A stretch of 14,880 nucleotides of DNA from UMGS172 sp964424555 (lineage in GTDB: Bacteria; Bacillota; Clostridia; Oscillospirales; Acutalibacteraceae), in contig CAYRIX010000042.1 of the NCBI GenBank assembly GCA_964424555.1, positions 1 through 14,880 of the forward strand, written 5' to 3'. Every line of letters starts with the position of its first letter. Position 1 is the first letter of the stretch. Below the pieces are notes generated by a model, which was not told the DNA's origin, made no database searches, and worked only from the letters and a program-made list of their open reading frames with translations. Positions 1 through 6,613 of the stretch are shown piece by piece. A program made the translations under genes and the position numbers.

Positions 1-153
1 TTTAACTACAACGAAGCAAATACTACCGTTACTCTTGATGAGGTAAATGGTTCGATTATAGAATGCTCTGGCGCACCAAATTCCGAAACGAACCTTTGGG
101 TTTGTTTCGGAATTTTTTATGTAAAAACTGTCCAAGTGTTTATGCTTTTATAA
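1..153 (+). CDS. possible 3' end of an upstream gene (partial, uncertain)
   Basis: Frame 1 is open from the left edge to a TAA at 151-153. Its first 28 or so codons look protein-like, Asn/Thr-rich with a run reading DEVNGSIIECSG, as in an extracellular domain. The frame then runs straight through a strong terminator hairpin at 79-118, which is unusual for a real gene end. Frame 2 ends earlier, with TAA at 44-46, which would place the terminator 33 bp after the stop, but its residues are less convincing. I do not recognise the product. Only the terminator makes it likely that some transcription unit ends here. Confidence 0.2.
   Translation, partial: FNYNEANTTVTLDEVNGSIIECSGAPNSETNLWVCFGIFYVKTVQVFMLL
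79..118 (+). terminator. intrinsic terminator of the upstream unit
   Basis: A 16-bp stem (79-94 with 99-114, one G-U pair, loop TTTG) is followed by a run of T to 118. It ends the transcript entering from the left edge and insulates the acyltransferase gene that follows. A near-identical copy of only its 3' arm recurs at 5578-5596. Confidence 0.85.
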
Positions 154-242
154 AATTCAATGTTACAAATTGAAAAATCCTTGTATTATATTGTTAATGT
201 ATGTTATTATGATATTAATTAAGGTTGATGATGGAGAAAATG

Positions 243-1457
243 ATGAAGAAAAAGCAAAAACAGTGGATGAAATTCCGTCACCGTGTCATTAGAAACATAG
301 CAAGCTGGATATTCAGACCCTTATCGTATATTAAGTACAATATAAAGATAGATCGCTTCAAACAGCAGGGAGACCGACAGTATCTGATCTTAATGAATCA
401 CCAGACCCCGTATGACCAGTTTTTTGTTGGTTTGGCTTTTAAAGGCCCTATTTATTATCTCGCCACCGAGGATATTTTTTCTAACGGCTTTGTCTCTTCG
501 CTTTTAAGGTGGGCGGTTGCACCTATTCCTATAAAAAAGCAGACTACGGATGTTTTGGCTGCTATTAACTGCTTAAGGGTTGTTAAGGAGGGTGGCACCA
601 TTGCAATCGCTCCCGAGGGTAACCGTACATACAGCGGAAAGACCGAATACATGAGTCCTGCAATTGCAGGACTTGCACGTAAGCTGGGTCTGCCTATTGC
701 ACTTTACCGTATAGAGGGTGGCTACGGCTCTGAACCACGTTGGAGTGATAAGGTAAGAAAGGGCAAAATGCACTCATATGTTGCTAGGGTGATTGAGCCT
801 GAAGAGTATGCCGAGCTTTCGAACGATGAGCTTATGCAGGCAATAGAGAGAGGCCTTTATGTTAACGAGGGTGTCGCTGATGGTACTTTCAAGTCAAACA
901 AGCGTGCCGAATACCTTGAAAGAGCAATCTACGTTTGTCCTTATTGCGGTCTTTCAAAGCATCGCAGTAAAGGTAATACCGCTCAGTGTGAAACCTGTGG
1001 ACGTAAGATAAGCTACGGGATTGATAAGCGGATCGAGGGAATAGGTTTTAGCTTTCCGTTTGAGTTTATGACCGAGTGGTATGAATATCAAAAAAACTTT
1101 GTTTCGTCGCTTAATGTTTTGGAATACACCCAAGCGTCGATGTTTTCGGATAATGCGTCGGTTAGCGAGGTAATAGTTTACAAGAAAAAGGTAAAGCTCA
1201 GAAAATGGGCTGAAATAAGGCTGTACGGTGACCGAATCGTGCTTGATGAGGCAAAGCAAAATGAGTTGATATTCGATTTTAACGAAACCTCAGCGGTATC
1301 GGTTTTGGGGCGTAACAAGCTTAATATCTACCACAACGGCAAGGTCTATCAGCTAAAGGGCGATAAGCATTTTAATGCTTTGAAATATGTTAACATATAC
1401 TACAGACATAAAGGTATTGTTAAAGGAGAAAAAAATGGAGAATTTTTGGGACTTTAG
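243..1457 (+). CDS. PlsC-like lysophospholipid acyltransferase with C-terminal zinc ribbon
   Basis: This is a membrane-associated acyltransferase of the 1-acyl-glycerol-3-phosphate acyltransferase superfamily, which transfers fatty acyl groups to lysophospholipids or related acceptors. The catalytic HX4D motif (His53-Asp58, in NHQTPYD) and the acceptor-binding PEGNR block (124-128) are both present. About 404 aa is far longer than a plain PlsC (around 240 aa). A four-cysteine zinc ribbon (C232, C235, C249, C252) follows, then a beta-rich tail around residues 310-395 that resembles a PH-like fold. The start is ambiguous. TTG225, ATG228, ATG231, ATG240 and ATG243 are all in frame. ATG243 is chosen because GGAG at 233-236 lies 6 nt upstream, while AAGG at 221-224 would serve ATG231. 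The 3' end overlaps gltS by 23 bp, so the two are probably cotranscribed. A weak TTGAAA at 170-175 could be a -35 element. The acyl acceptor cannot be told from sequence. Confidence 0.85.
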   Translation: MKKKQKQWMKFRHRVIRNIASWIFRPLSYIKYNIKIDRFKQQGDRQYLILMNHQTPYDQFFVGLAFKGPIYYLATEDIFSNGFVSSLLRWAVAPIPIKKQTTDVLAAINCLRVVKEGGTIAIAPEGNRTYSGKTEYMSPAIAGLARKLGLPIALYRIEGGYGSEPRWSDKVRKGKMHSYVARVIEPEEYAELSNDELMQAIERGLYVNEGVADGTFKSNKRAEYLERAIYVCPYCGLSKHRSKGNTAQCETCGRKISYGIDKRIEGIGFSFPFEFMTEWYEYQKNFVSSLNVLEYTQASMFSDNASVSEVIVYKKKVKLRKWAEIRLYGDRIVLDEAKQNELIFDFNETSAVSVLGRNKLNIYHNGKVYQLKGDKHFNALKYVNIYYRHKGIVKGEKNGEFLGL

Positions 1458-2817
1458 TGTGTGGGGTACACTTAACCTCATTGCGGTCTTATTGCTTAGC
1501 CTTTTAGTGGCTAATATACTAAAAAAGACTGTTAAATTTTTGCAGGCTTCTTTGATCCCGACATCGGTACTTGGCGGTGCAATACTAATCGCTGTCGCAG
1601 GTGTGTACAAGCTTATTACCAAGGAAGTGATGTTTGATACGGCCTTTTTTGGCGGAAATGGAACGGCCAATCTCGAGCTGATAACATACCACACGCTTGC
1701 TTTGGGCTTTATTGCTTCGGCTTTTAAGAGCTCTAACGGTAAAATGACCAAAAAGCGTACCGTCGAGATATTTAACACAGGTGTTACTACCGTCGCTACA
1801 TATCTGCTGCAGGCTGTGGTCGGTTTTGCCATTTCTATTATTGCCGCAAAGGCCATTGCAGGCTTCTTTGAGGCGGCTGGCGTTTTACTGCCGTTCGGTT
1901 ACGGACAGGGAACAGGTCAAGCGCTCAACTACGGCAATATTTATGAGACCGAGTTTGGCTTTGAAGGCGGTAAGAGCTTTGGTCTGACCATTGCAGCTCT
2001 TGGTTTTATCAGTGCCTCGGTAGGCGGTGTTATACACCTTAACATTCTAAAAAAACGTGGAAAGATAAAGGTGCAAAACTCAGAAGAGGGGGCGATAAGA
2101 TCAGAGCAAATACAGTCCGATAATGAAATCCCCATGCAGGAGAGCATGGATAAAATGACGGTGCAGATAGCTTTGATAGTTGTAGCTTATCTGTTAAGCT
2201 TTCTATTAATGTACCTTTTGGGCAAGCTGCTGCCGGGCATGAAGTCGGTCATATATGGCTTTAACTTCCTTTTAGGTGTTCTTACCGCTACATTGGTTAA
2301 ATTGGTTATAGGCTTTCTTAAAAAGAGAAGGATCATTAAAAAGGAATATACCAACGATTTTCTTATGACCAGAGCCAGTAACTTTTTCTTTGATATAATG
2401 GTTGTCTCGGGAATTGCGGCGATCCGTCTGGGTGTTCTCAAGAATTATTGGGGAATTATTCTCATAATGGGTGTTGTAGGTTTGGTAATAACCTACATTT
2501 ACAACTATATTATTGCAAAAACTCTGTTTAAGGATTATCCCGAGGAACAATTCTTAACCATGTACGGTATGCTTACGGGAACGGCAAGTACAGGTATCAT
2601 ACTGCTTCGCGAAATCGACGGAGATTTTAAAACACCTGCCGCCGATAATATGGTATATCAGAATTTCCCGGCTATAGTTTTTGGATTCCCGTTGATGCTG
2701 TTAGCAAATCTTGCACCGACCAAGCCGTATCTCACACTTGCTGTTTTGTTTATTTTCTTTATTGTAATGAATATTATCCTTTTCAGAAGCCTGATTTTTA
2801 AAAGGAAAAAGAAATGA
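1435..2817 (+). CDS. gltS: GltS-family sodium/glutamate symporter
   Basis: This is an integral membrane transporter of the sodium:glutamate symporter family, expected to import glutamate with Na+. Its 460 residues contain about ten hydrophobic segments in two halves, separated by a charged loop near 205-242. Each half carries a glycine-rich re-entrant-loop motif: GYGQGTGQA at 155-163 and TGTASTG at 381-387, the latter followed by LLREIDGDFKTP, typical of the family. ATG1435 is chosen because AAAGGAG at 1422-1428 sits 6 nt upstream. An upstream in-frame ATG at 1387 has no such site and lies deep inside the acyltransferase gene. The first 23 bp overlap that gene. A terminator follows 4 bp after the stop. 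Substrate specificity (glutamate or another anion) is inferred from family only. Confidence 0.78.
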   Translation: MENFWDFSVWGTLNLIAVLLLSLLVANILKKTVKFLQASLIPTSVLGGAILIAVAGVYKLITKEVMFDTAFFGGNGTANLELITYHTLALGFIASAFKSSNGKMTKKRTVEIFNTGVTTVATYLLQAVVGFAISIIAAKAIAGFFEAAGVLLPFGYGQGTGQALNYGNIYETEFGFEGGKSFGLTIAALGFISASVGGVIHLNILKKRGKIKVQNSEEGAIRSEQIQSDNEIPMQESMDKMTVQIALIVVAYLLSFLLMYLLGKLLPGMKSVIYGFNFLLGVLTATLVKLVIGFLKKRRIIKKEYTNDFLMTRASNFFFDIMVVSGIAAIRLGVLKNYWGIILIMGVVGLVITYIYNYIIAKTLFKDYPEEQFLTMYGMLTGTASTGIILLREIDGDFKTPAADNMVYQNFPAIVFGFPLMLLANLAPTKPYLTLAVLFIFFIVMNIILFRSLIFKRKKK

Positions 2818-2821
2818 TAGG

Positions 2822-2855
2822 AACCGAGCTCTTTTGAAAAAGAGCTCGGTTTTTT
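2822..2855 (+). terminator. intrinsic terminator of acyltransferase-gltS unit
   Basis: A near-perfect hairpin (arms 2822-2834 and 2839-2851, core CCGAGCTC/GAGCTCGG) is followed by T2850-2855. It ends the first operon only a few bases before the promoter of the TetR operon. Confidence 0.93.
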
Positions 2856-2858
2856 ATA

Positions 2859-2887
2859 TTGACAAATCTATTGTGATAATATATAAT
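2859..2887 (+). promoter_or_regulatory. perfect-consensus sigma-A promoter of the tetR-ABC operon
   Basis: TTGACA at 2859-2864 and TATAAT at 2882-2887 are separated by exactly 17 bp, so both hexamers and the spacing are ideal. Transcription should start near 2894, inside the palindrome at 2891-2916. Such a strong promoter fits a unit that must be held down by a repressor. Confidence 0.92.
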
Positions 2888-2890
2888 ATA

Positions 2891-2916
2891 CAACAGATGT
2901 TGCGCAACGTGTGTTG
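2891..2916 (+). promoter_or_regulatory. palindromic operator, probable TetR binding site
   Basis: This is a 26-bp inverted repeat centred between 2903 and 2904. Eleven of 13 base pairs are symmetric, with a perfect inner core GTTGCGCAAC and outer arms CAACA/TGTTG; mismatches are only at 2898/2909 and 2896/2911. It covers the predicted start site immediately after the -10 box and lies 25 bp before the repressor start codon. Inference: the TetR protein encoded next binds here and blocks its own operon. Confidence 0.8.
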
Positions 2917-2941
2917 CATATTATTTTATAGGGGTGATAAT

Positions 2942-3499
2942 GTGCCGCCGAAACCGAAATATTCAAGAGAAGAGTTAATAGAGTCGGCCTACAGCCTTGT
3001 TCGTGAGAGTGGGGCAGAGGCACTTACTGCGAGGGAGCTCGCCGACCAATTGGGGACCTCTTCACGACCGATCTTTACAGCCTTTGAAAGCATGAGTGAA
3101 CTGAGAAACGAGGTTGTCAGACGGTGCGAAAGGACCTATTCGGAATATGTCATTGCTGAAAAAGCAACAGGTAAATACCCTGAGTACAAAGCAATGGGTA
3201 TGGCATATATCCGCCTTGCAAAGCAGGAGAAAAATATTTTCAAACTGCTTTATATGCGGGACAGGAGCGGCGAGAAAAAGAGCGATGACCGTTCGTTTGA
3301 TGATGCTACTCATATAGTGAGCAACCAACTGATGTTGGACAAAAGCAATGCCGAACGTCTCCATACTGAAATATGGATATGGGTACACGGAATAGCTTCT
3401 ATACTTGCAACCTCATATCTTGATTTAGAATTCGATGTCATAAGCGATATGCTGACCGATGTTTACACGGCACTTAAAAGGAGATATTCAAATGAATGA
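2942..3499 (+). CDS. TetR/AcrR-family transcriptional repressor
   Basis: This is a ligand-responsive DNA-binding repressor of 185 aa, the usual length. The N-terminal helix-turn-helix spans roughly residues 28-49 (LTARELADQLG then SRPIFTAF). The ligand/dimer domain contains W-V-H-G at 147-150, the mark of the WHG-type (TetR_C_33) C-terminal domain. GTG2942 is chosen because GGGGTG at 2931-2936 is correctly spaced, and because the longer open frame back to 2834 runs through the promoter and terminator. Its 3' end overlaps the ABC ATPase gene by 8 bp, so regulator and transporter share one transcript. Likely target: the palindrome at 2891-2916. The inducer is probably the transporter's substrate, but the sequence does not identify it. 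Confidence 0.9.
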   Translation: MPPKPKYSREELIESAYSLVRESGAEALTARELADQLGTSSRPIFTAFESMSELRNEVVRRCERTYSEYVIAEKATGKYPEYKAMGMAYIRLAKQEKNIFKLLYMRDRSGEKKSDDRSFDDATHIVSNQLMLDKSNAERLHTEIWIWVHGIASILATSYLDLEFDVISDMLTDVYTALKRRYSNE

Positions 3500-4406
3500 A
3501 ATAATTAGGATAGACGAGCTGTGCAAATCCTTTGGCGAGGTCAAGGCTGTTCAGAATCTCAGTTTTGAGGTGCGCCGAGGTGAGCTGTTTGCTTTTCTCG
3601 GAGTCAATGGTGCAGGAAAAAGCACAACCATATCGATTATGTGCGGTCAACTGCAAAAGGATTCAGGAAAAGTGGTTATTGATGGCTGTGACCTTGACGA
3701 AAACTTAGATACGGTTAAACGGGAGTTGGGTGTAGTTTTTCAAAATTCTGCACTCGATCAGTCTTTAAGTGTTTATGATAATCTGGAATGCCGTGCGGCA
3801 TTGTATGGTATTGTCGGAAAAGCGTTCAAGCAGCGTCTTGACGAGTTGTCTGAAATGCTTGAATTCAGAGACCTTTTAAAGCGCACGGTCGGTAAGCTCT
3901 CGGGCGGTCAGCGTCGAAGGATAGACATAGCCCGTGCACTTATTAATGAACCCAAGATACTTATACTTGATGAGCCGACCACGGGGCTTGACCCACAGAC
4001 CAGAAGCACGCTTTGGAGGGTCATTGACGAGCTACGCAAAAAATTCGGTATGACGGTGTTTTTGACGACACATTATATGGAAGAGGCTGCCGATGCCGAT
4101 TATGTTATTATTCTTGACGGTGGAAAAATAGCCGCAAAGGGTACTCCGCTAGAGCTTAAGAATCAATTTACGAGAGACTTTATAACACTCTATAATGCGA
4201 GTGAAGATGAAATAAATAGTCTTGATGTTGAGTATGAAGCTGTTAGAGATGCTGTTCGCATTTCAGTGCCTGATACTGCTGCGGCGACCGAGCTTATTAT
4301 AAAGCATCCTGAGGTCTTCAAGGACTTTGAGATAACCAAGGGTAAGATGGACGATGTTTTTCTTGCTGCAACAGGCAAAACTCTTACGGGAGGGGATAAT
4401 GCATGA
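3492..4406 (+). CDS. ABC-2 type exporter, ATP-binding subunit
   Basis: This cytoplasmic ATPase subunit of a two-gene ABC exporter (DrrA/CcmA-like class) powers efflux through the permease encoded next. All nucleotide-binding elements are present: Walker A GVNGAGKST (37-45), Q-loop Gln84, signature LSGGQ (136-140), Walker B ILILDE (156-161), D-loop GLD and switch His194. About 75 residues after the ATPase core form the C-terminal domain seen in drug-export ATPases of this class. At 304 aa it is full length. ATG3492 has AAAAGGAG at 3476-3483, 8 nt upstream. It overlaps tetR by 8 bp and the permease start by 4 bp (ATGA). Substrate unknown: antibiotic, lipid or peptide are all possible. Confidence 0.92.
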   Translation: MNEIIRIDELCKSFGEVKAVQNLSFEVRRGELFAFLGVNGAGKSTTISIMCGQLQKDSGKVVIDGCDLDENLDTVKRELGVVFQNSALDQSLSVYDNLECRAALYGIVGKAFKQRLDELSEMLEFRDLLKRTVGKLSGGQRRRIDIARALINEPKILILDEPTTGLDPQTRSTLWRVIDELRKKFGMTVFLTTHYMEEAADADYVIILDGGKIAAKGTPLELKNQFTRDFITLYNASEDEINSLDVEYEAVRDAVRISVPDTAAATELIIKHPEVFKDFEITKGKMDDVFLAATGKTLTGGDNA

Positions 4407-5317
4407 ATGAACTAAGGGTTTTAATTAAGCGTGATACAAAGCTGTTTTTTAAGGATAAAGCCATGTTCTTTACGTCCATGGTGACCCCGCTGATACTTTT
4501 GCTTTTGTATGCTACTTTTTTAGGAAAAGTATACCGTGACAGCTTTGTTTCGATATTGAGTGGATTAAATTTGAGTTTAGAAATCCCTGATAAATTGATC
4601 GACGGGTGTGTCGGTGGTCAGCTTATGTCGTCTTTATTGGCGGTTTGTTGCGTGACGGTTGCATTTTGTTCGAATATGCTTATGGTAAACGACAAGGTAA
4701 ACGGCAGTATAAAAGACCTAACCATCACACCGGTGAAACCGTGGGTGATGTCGGTAGCATATTATATCGCAGCAGCTTTTTCTACTTTGATAGTGTGCTT
4801 TGTTGCGGCCGCTGTTTGTATGGTGTATCTGGCAGTTGTGGGATGGTATATGTCCTTTTCGGATATACTGCTGTTATTACTTGATGTATTTTTGCTTGTG
4901 ATGTTCGGTACTGCCTTTTCCAGCATAATCAGTATTTTCCTTTCATCGCAGGGGCAGATATCAGCGGTTGGTACCATAATCAGCGCAGGTTACGGTTTTA
5001 TTTGCGGAGCATATATGCCTATATCACAGTTCTCAGAGGGTTTGCAAAAGGTTATAGCCTTTCTGCCTGGAACTCACGGAACAGCATTGCTCAGAAGCCA
5101 TGCAATGAACGGTGCTTTTAACGAAATGGCCGACCTTGGTGTGCCGACGGCGGTAGTGACGGATATCAAGAACTCTCTTGACGGCTCGGTAAAGCTGTTT
5201 GGCGAGTATGTGGGCGAATCCGTTATGTATGGTGTATTGGGCGGTTCGGTTGCGGTGCTGATTTTGGTGTATATATTTATTCATTATCTTCGTTCAAAAA
5301 GAAAAAGTGTGAAATAA
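4403..5317 (+). CDS. ABC-2 type exporter, membrane permease
   Basis: This membrane subunit of the TetR-controlled exporter is 304 aa with six hydrophobic segments at about 22-40, 72-94, 118-147, 153-180, 186-206 and 275-294, the classic ABC-2 topology. The conserved late block reads GAYMPISQF followed by FLPGTHG (about 202-226), typical of ABC2_membrane proteins. A polar stretch at 40-70 after the first helix should form the extracytoplasmic loop. ATG4403 overlaps the ATPase stop in an ATGA junction, with GGGAGGGG at 4388-4395 as ribosome binding site, so the two subunits are translationally coupled. It is the last gene of the operon. I see no clear terminator in the 25 bp before the tRNA promoter. 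Confidence 0.9.
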   Translation: MNELRVLIKRDTKLFFKDKAMFFTSMVTPLILLLLYATFLGKVYRDSFVSILSGLNLSLEIPDKLIDGCVGGQLMSSLLAVCCVTVAFCSNMLMVNDKVNGSIKDLTITPVKPWVMSVAYYIAAAFSTLIVCFVAAAVCMVYLAVVGWYMSFSDILLLLLDVFLLVMFGTAFSSIISIFLSSQGQISAVGTIISAGYGFICGAYMPISQFSEGLQKVIAFLPGTHGTALLRSHAMNGAFNEMADLGVPTAVVTDIKNSLDGSVKLFGEYVGESVMYGVLGGSVAVLILVYIFIHYLRSKRKSVK

Positions 5318-5341
5318 TTTGCCGATTTTGAAAATTTACTG

Positions 5342-5370
5342 TTGACAAACGAAATTGTCTGTGGTAATAT
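5342..5370 (+). promoter_or_regulatory. sigma-A promoter of tRNA-Leu
   Basis: TTGACA (5342-5347) and TAATAT (5365-5370) are 17 bp apart, placing the start near 5377, a few bases before the mature tRNA 5' end at 5383. The gene therefore has its own strong promoter. Confidence 0.85.
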
Positions 5371-5382
5371 ATTCAGGTCGAT

Positions 5383-5466
5383 GCGAGTGTGCTGGAACTG
5401 GCAGACAGGCACGTTTGAGGGGCGTGTGTCCACGACGTACGGGTTCAAGTCCCGTCACTCGCACCA
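5383..5466 (+). tRNA. tRNA-Leu (anticodon GAG)
   Basis: This is a class II tRNA of 84 nt with encoded CCA. Acceptor stem GCGAGTG (5383-5389) pairs perfectly with CACTCGC (5456-5462), followed by discriminator A5463 and CCA 5464-5466. The anticodon stem 5410-5414/5422-5426 closes a 7-nt loop with anticodon GAG at 5417-5419, reading CUC and CUU. The T arm ACGGG-TTCAAGT-CCCGT spans 5439-5455. The variable arm (5427-5438) contains a short GTC/GAC stem, as expected for leucine. It is flanked by its own promoter and terminator. Confidence 0.97.
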
Positions 5467-5473
5467 TCAGCTT

Positions 5474-5522
5474 CAAACCCGAACCTTTTACCAATCGGTG
5501 AAACGTTCGGGTTTGTTGTTTT
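5474..5522 (+). terminator. intrinsic terminator of tRNA-Leu
   Basis: An 11-bp perfect stem, CAAACCCGAAC (5474-5484) with GTTCGGGTTTG (5505-5515), encloses a 20-nt loop that can form a small inner ACC/GGT hairpin. A T-rich tail follows. It begins 7 bp after the tRNA CCA end. Confidence 0.88.
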
Positions 5523-5577
5523 CTTATTATATATGGTGGTTTTTTATATAGCTTTATAATTCAGCAATGTAACTTTA

Positions 5578-5596
5578 GGTTTGTTTCGGGATTTTT
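5578..5596 (+). other. orphan 3' half of a terminator
   Basis: Nineteen bases match the 3' arm and T-run of the terminator at 99-117 with 18 identities, but no complementary 5' arm lies upstream. It therefore cannot fold as a hairpin. It reads as a leftover of a deleted transcription unit between the tRNA and the reductase gene. Confidence 0.45.
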
Positions 5597-5617
5597 AGTT
5601 TACTTAAACTTATTAAC

Positions 5618-5646
5618 TTGCCAAATCGATTAAGTTTCAGTATAAT
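5618..5646 (+). promoter_or_regulatory. sigma-A promoter of the reductase-importer operon
   Basis: TTGCCA (5618-5623) and TATAAT (5641-5646) are spaced 17 bp apart. The -10 matches perfectly and the -35 matches five of six bases. The start near 5653 gives a leader of only about 24 nt, too short for a riboswitch. No obvious Fur-type palindrome is seen around it. Confidence 0.83.
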
Positions 5647-5676
5647 GGATTTATAAATCATTTCGAGGTGTTTTGT

Positions 5677-6612
5677 ATGACTAATTTGAAACCGGAAGAT
5701 ATTATGCGTGTGAAGGGTATGGGCTTTTTGCGTAACCGTGGGACCGATCTGTTTTCGGGTCGTGTTGTTGCGGCGGGAACGGTGTTTAGTGCTCAGAATT
5801 TTGTCGATCTTGGGTTTATTGCCCAAAACTACGGTAACGGAAAGCTGATCTGCACAAGCCGTCAGTGCGTTGAGGTGCCGGGTATCCCGTTTAACAAGAT
5901 TCCCGAGGTCGTTGAGTTTGCGTCGGCTCGTGGGCTTCGTTTCGGCGGTACGGGTAACAAGGTTCGTCCCGTTACGGCCTGCAAGGGTACTACTTGTGTT
6001 TACGGCAATTTTGATACCCAAGCTTTAGCCGAAAAGATACATAATGAATTTTATCTCGGATGGAACGGCGTTCAGCTTCCGCACAAGTTCAAGATCGGTG
6101 TCGGCGGTTGTCCAAACAGTTGTATGAAACCCAGCCTTAACGACTTTGGTATTGAGGGCCATAAGGTGCCCGTTGTCAATTCCGAGGATTGCCGCAGTTG
6201 CAAGGTCTGCAATATTGAGAAAAGCTGTCCTATGAAGGCGGCCAAGCTTATCGACAGCAAGATAGATATTGATACCAAAGTCTGCAAGACCTGCGGTGTT
6301 TGTGACGGCAAATGCCCGTTTAATGCGGTTAAAAGTGAAACTCGGATTATGTATCAGATTTTTGTCGGCGGAACTTGGGGCAAACGTACCCGTATGGGTA
6401 CTCCGTTGTCACGACTTGTGAGCGAGGACGAGGTTTTGCCTATCCTAGAAAAGACCATTCTTTGGTTTAAGGAAAACGGCTATGCTAAGGAGCGACTTGG
6501 TATGGTCATCGACCGTGTGGGCATTGAAAAACTGGAGGCTGACCTGTTCTCCGATGACCTGCTTGAAAGAAAGCAGGAGATACTCCAAAGCGATGTTAAG
6601 ACAAGAGGTTAA
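5677..6612 (+). CDS. siroheme sulfite/nitrite reductase-like protein with two [4Fe-4S] ferredoxin clusters
   Basis: This is a cytoplasmic redox enzyme of the nitrite/sulfite reductase superfamily, 311 aa. The N-terminal half carries the ferredoxin-like reductase fold with T-S-R-Q-C-V-E-V-P-G (60-69). The siroheme/[4Fe-4S] ligands are C102 and C107 (ACKGTTC), then C145 and C149 (GGCPNSC). An inserted bacterial-ferredoxin domain follows: C172, C175, C178, C184 and C203, C206, C209, C213, each set ending Cys-Pro. The first pair is spaced CX4C rather than the CX5C of assimilatory sulfite reductases. It is about half the length of a duplicated sulfite reductase hemoprotein. ATG5677 has GAGGTG (5665-5670) 6 nt upstream. 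It is the first gene of an operon with an Fe/tetrapyrrole-type importer, starting 1 nt before the next gene's start. Substrate is not determinable: sulfite, nitrite or a ligand brought in by the importer are all possible. Confidence 0.85.
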   Translation: MTNLKPEDIMRVKGMGFLRNRGTDLFSGRVVAAGTVFSAQNFVDLGFIAQNYGNGKLICTSRQCVEVPGIPFNKIPEVVEFASARGLRFGGTGNKVRPVTACKGTTCVYGNFDTQALAEKIHNEFYLGWNGVQLPHKFKIGVGGCPNSCMKPSLNDFGIEGHKVPVVNSEDCRSCKVCNIEKSCPMKAAKLIDSKIDIDTKVCKTCGVCDGKCPFNAVKSETRIMYQIFVGGTWGKRTRMGTPLSRLVSEDEVLPILEKTILWFKENGYAKERLGMVIDRVGIEKLEADLFSDDLLERKQEILQSDVKTRG

Positions 6613-6613
6613 A

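Noticed and set aside
46..78. tRNA-like 3' end (GGTTCGATT ... GCGCACCA followed by a terminator)
   Set aside because: The bases around TTCGATT do not form a T stem, and the acceptor strand is wrongly spaced, so no tRNA or tmRNA 3' end can be folded.
2834..2941. N-terminal extension of the TetR protein
   Set aside because: The extension would start in a terminator hairpin and read through the promoter and operator; GTG2942 has a proper ribosome site.
5342..5551. 69-codon open frame across the tRNA-Leu gene
   Set aside because: It runs through the tRNA promoter, the tRNA itself and its terminator; it is a chance frame.
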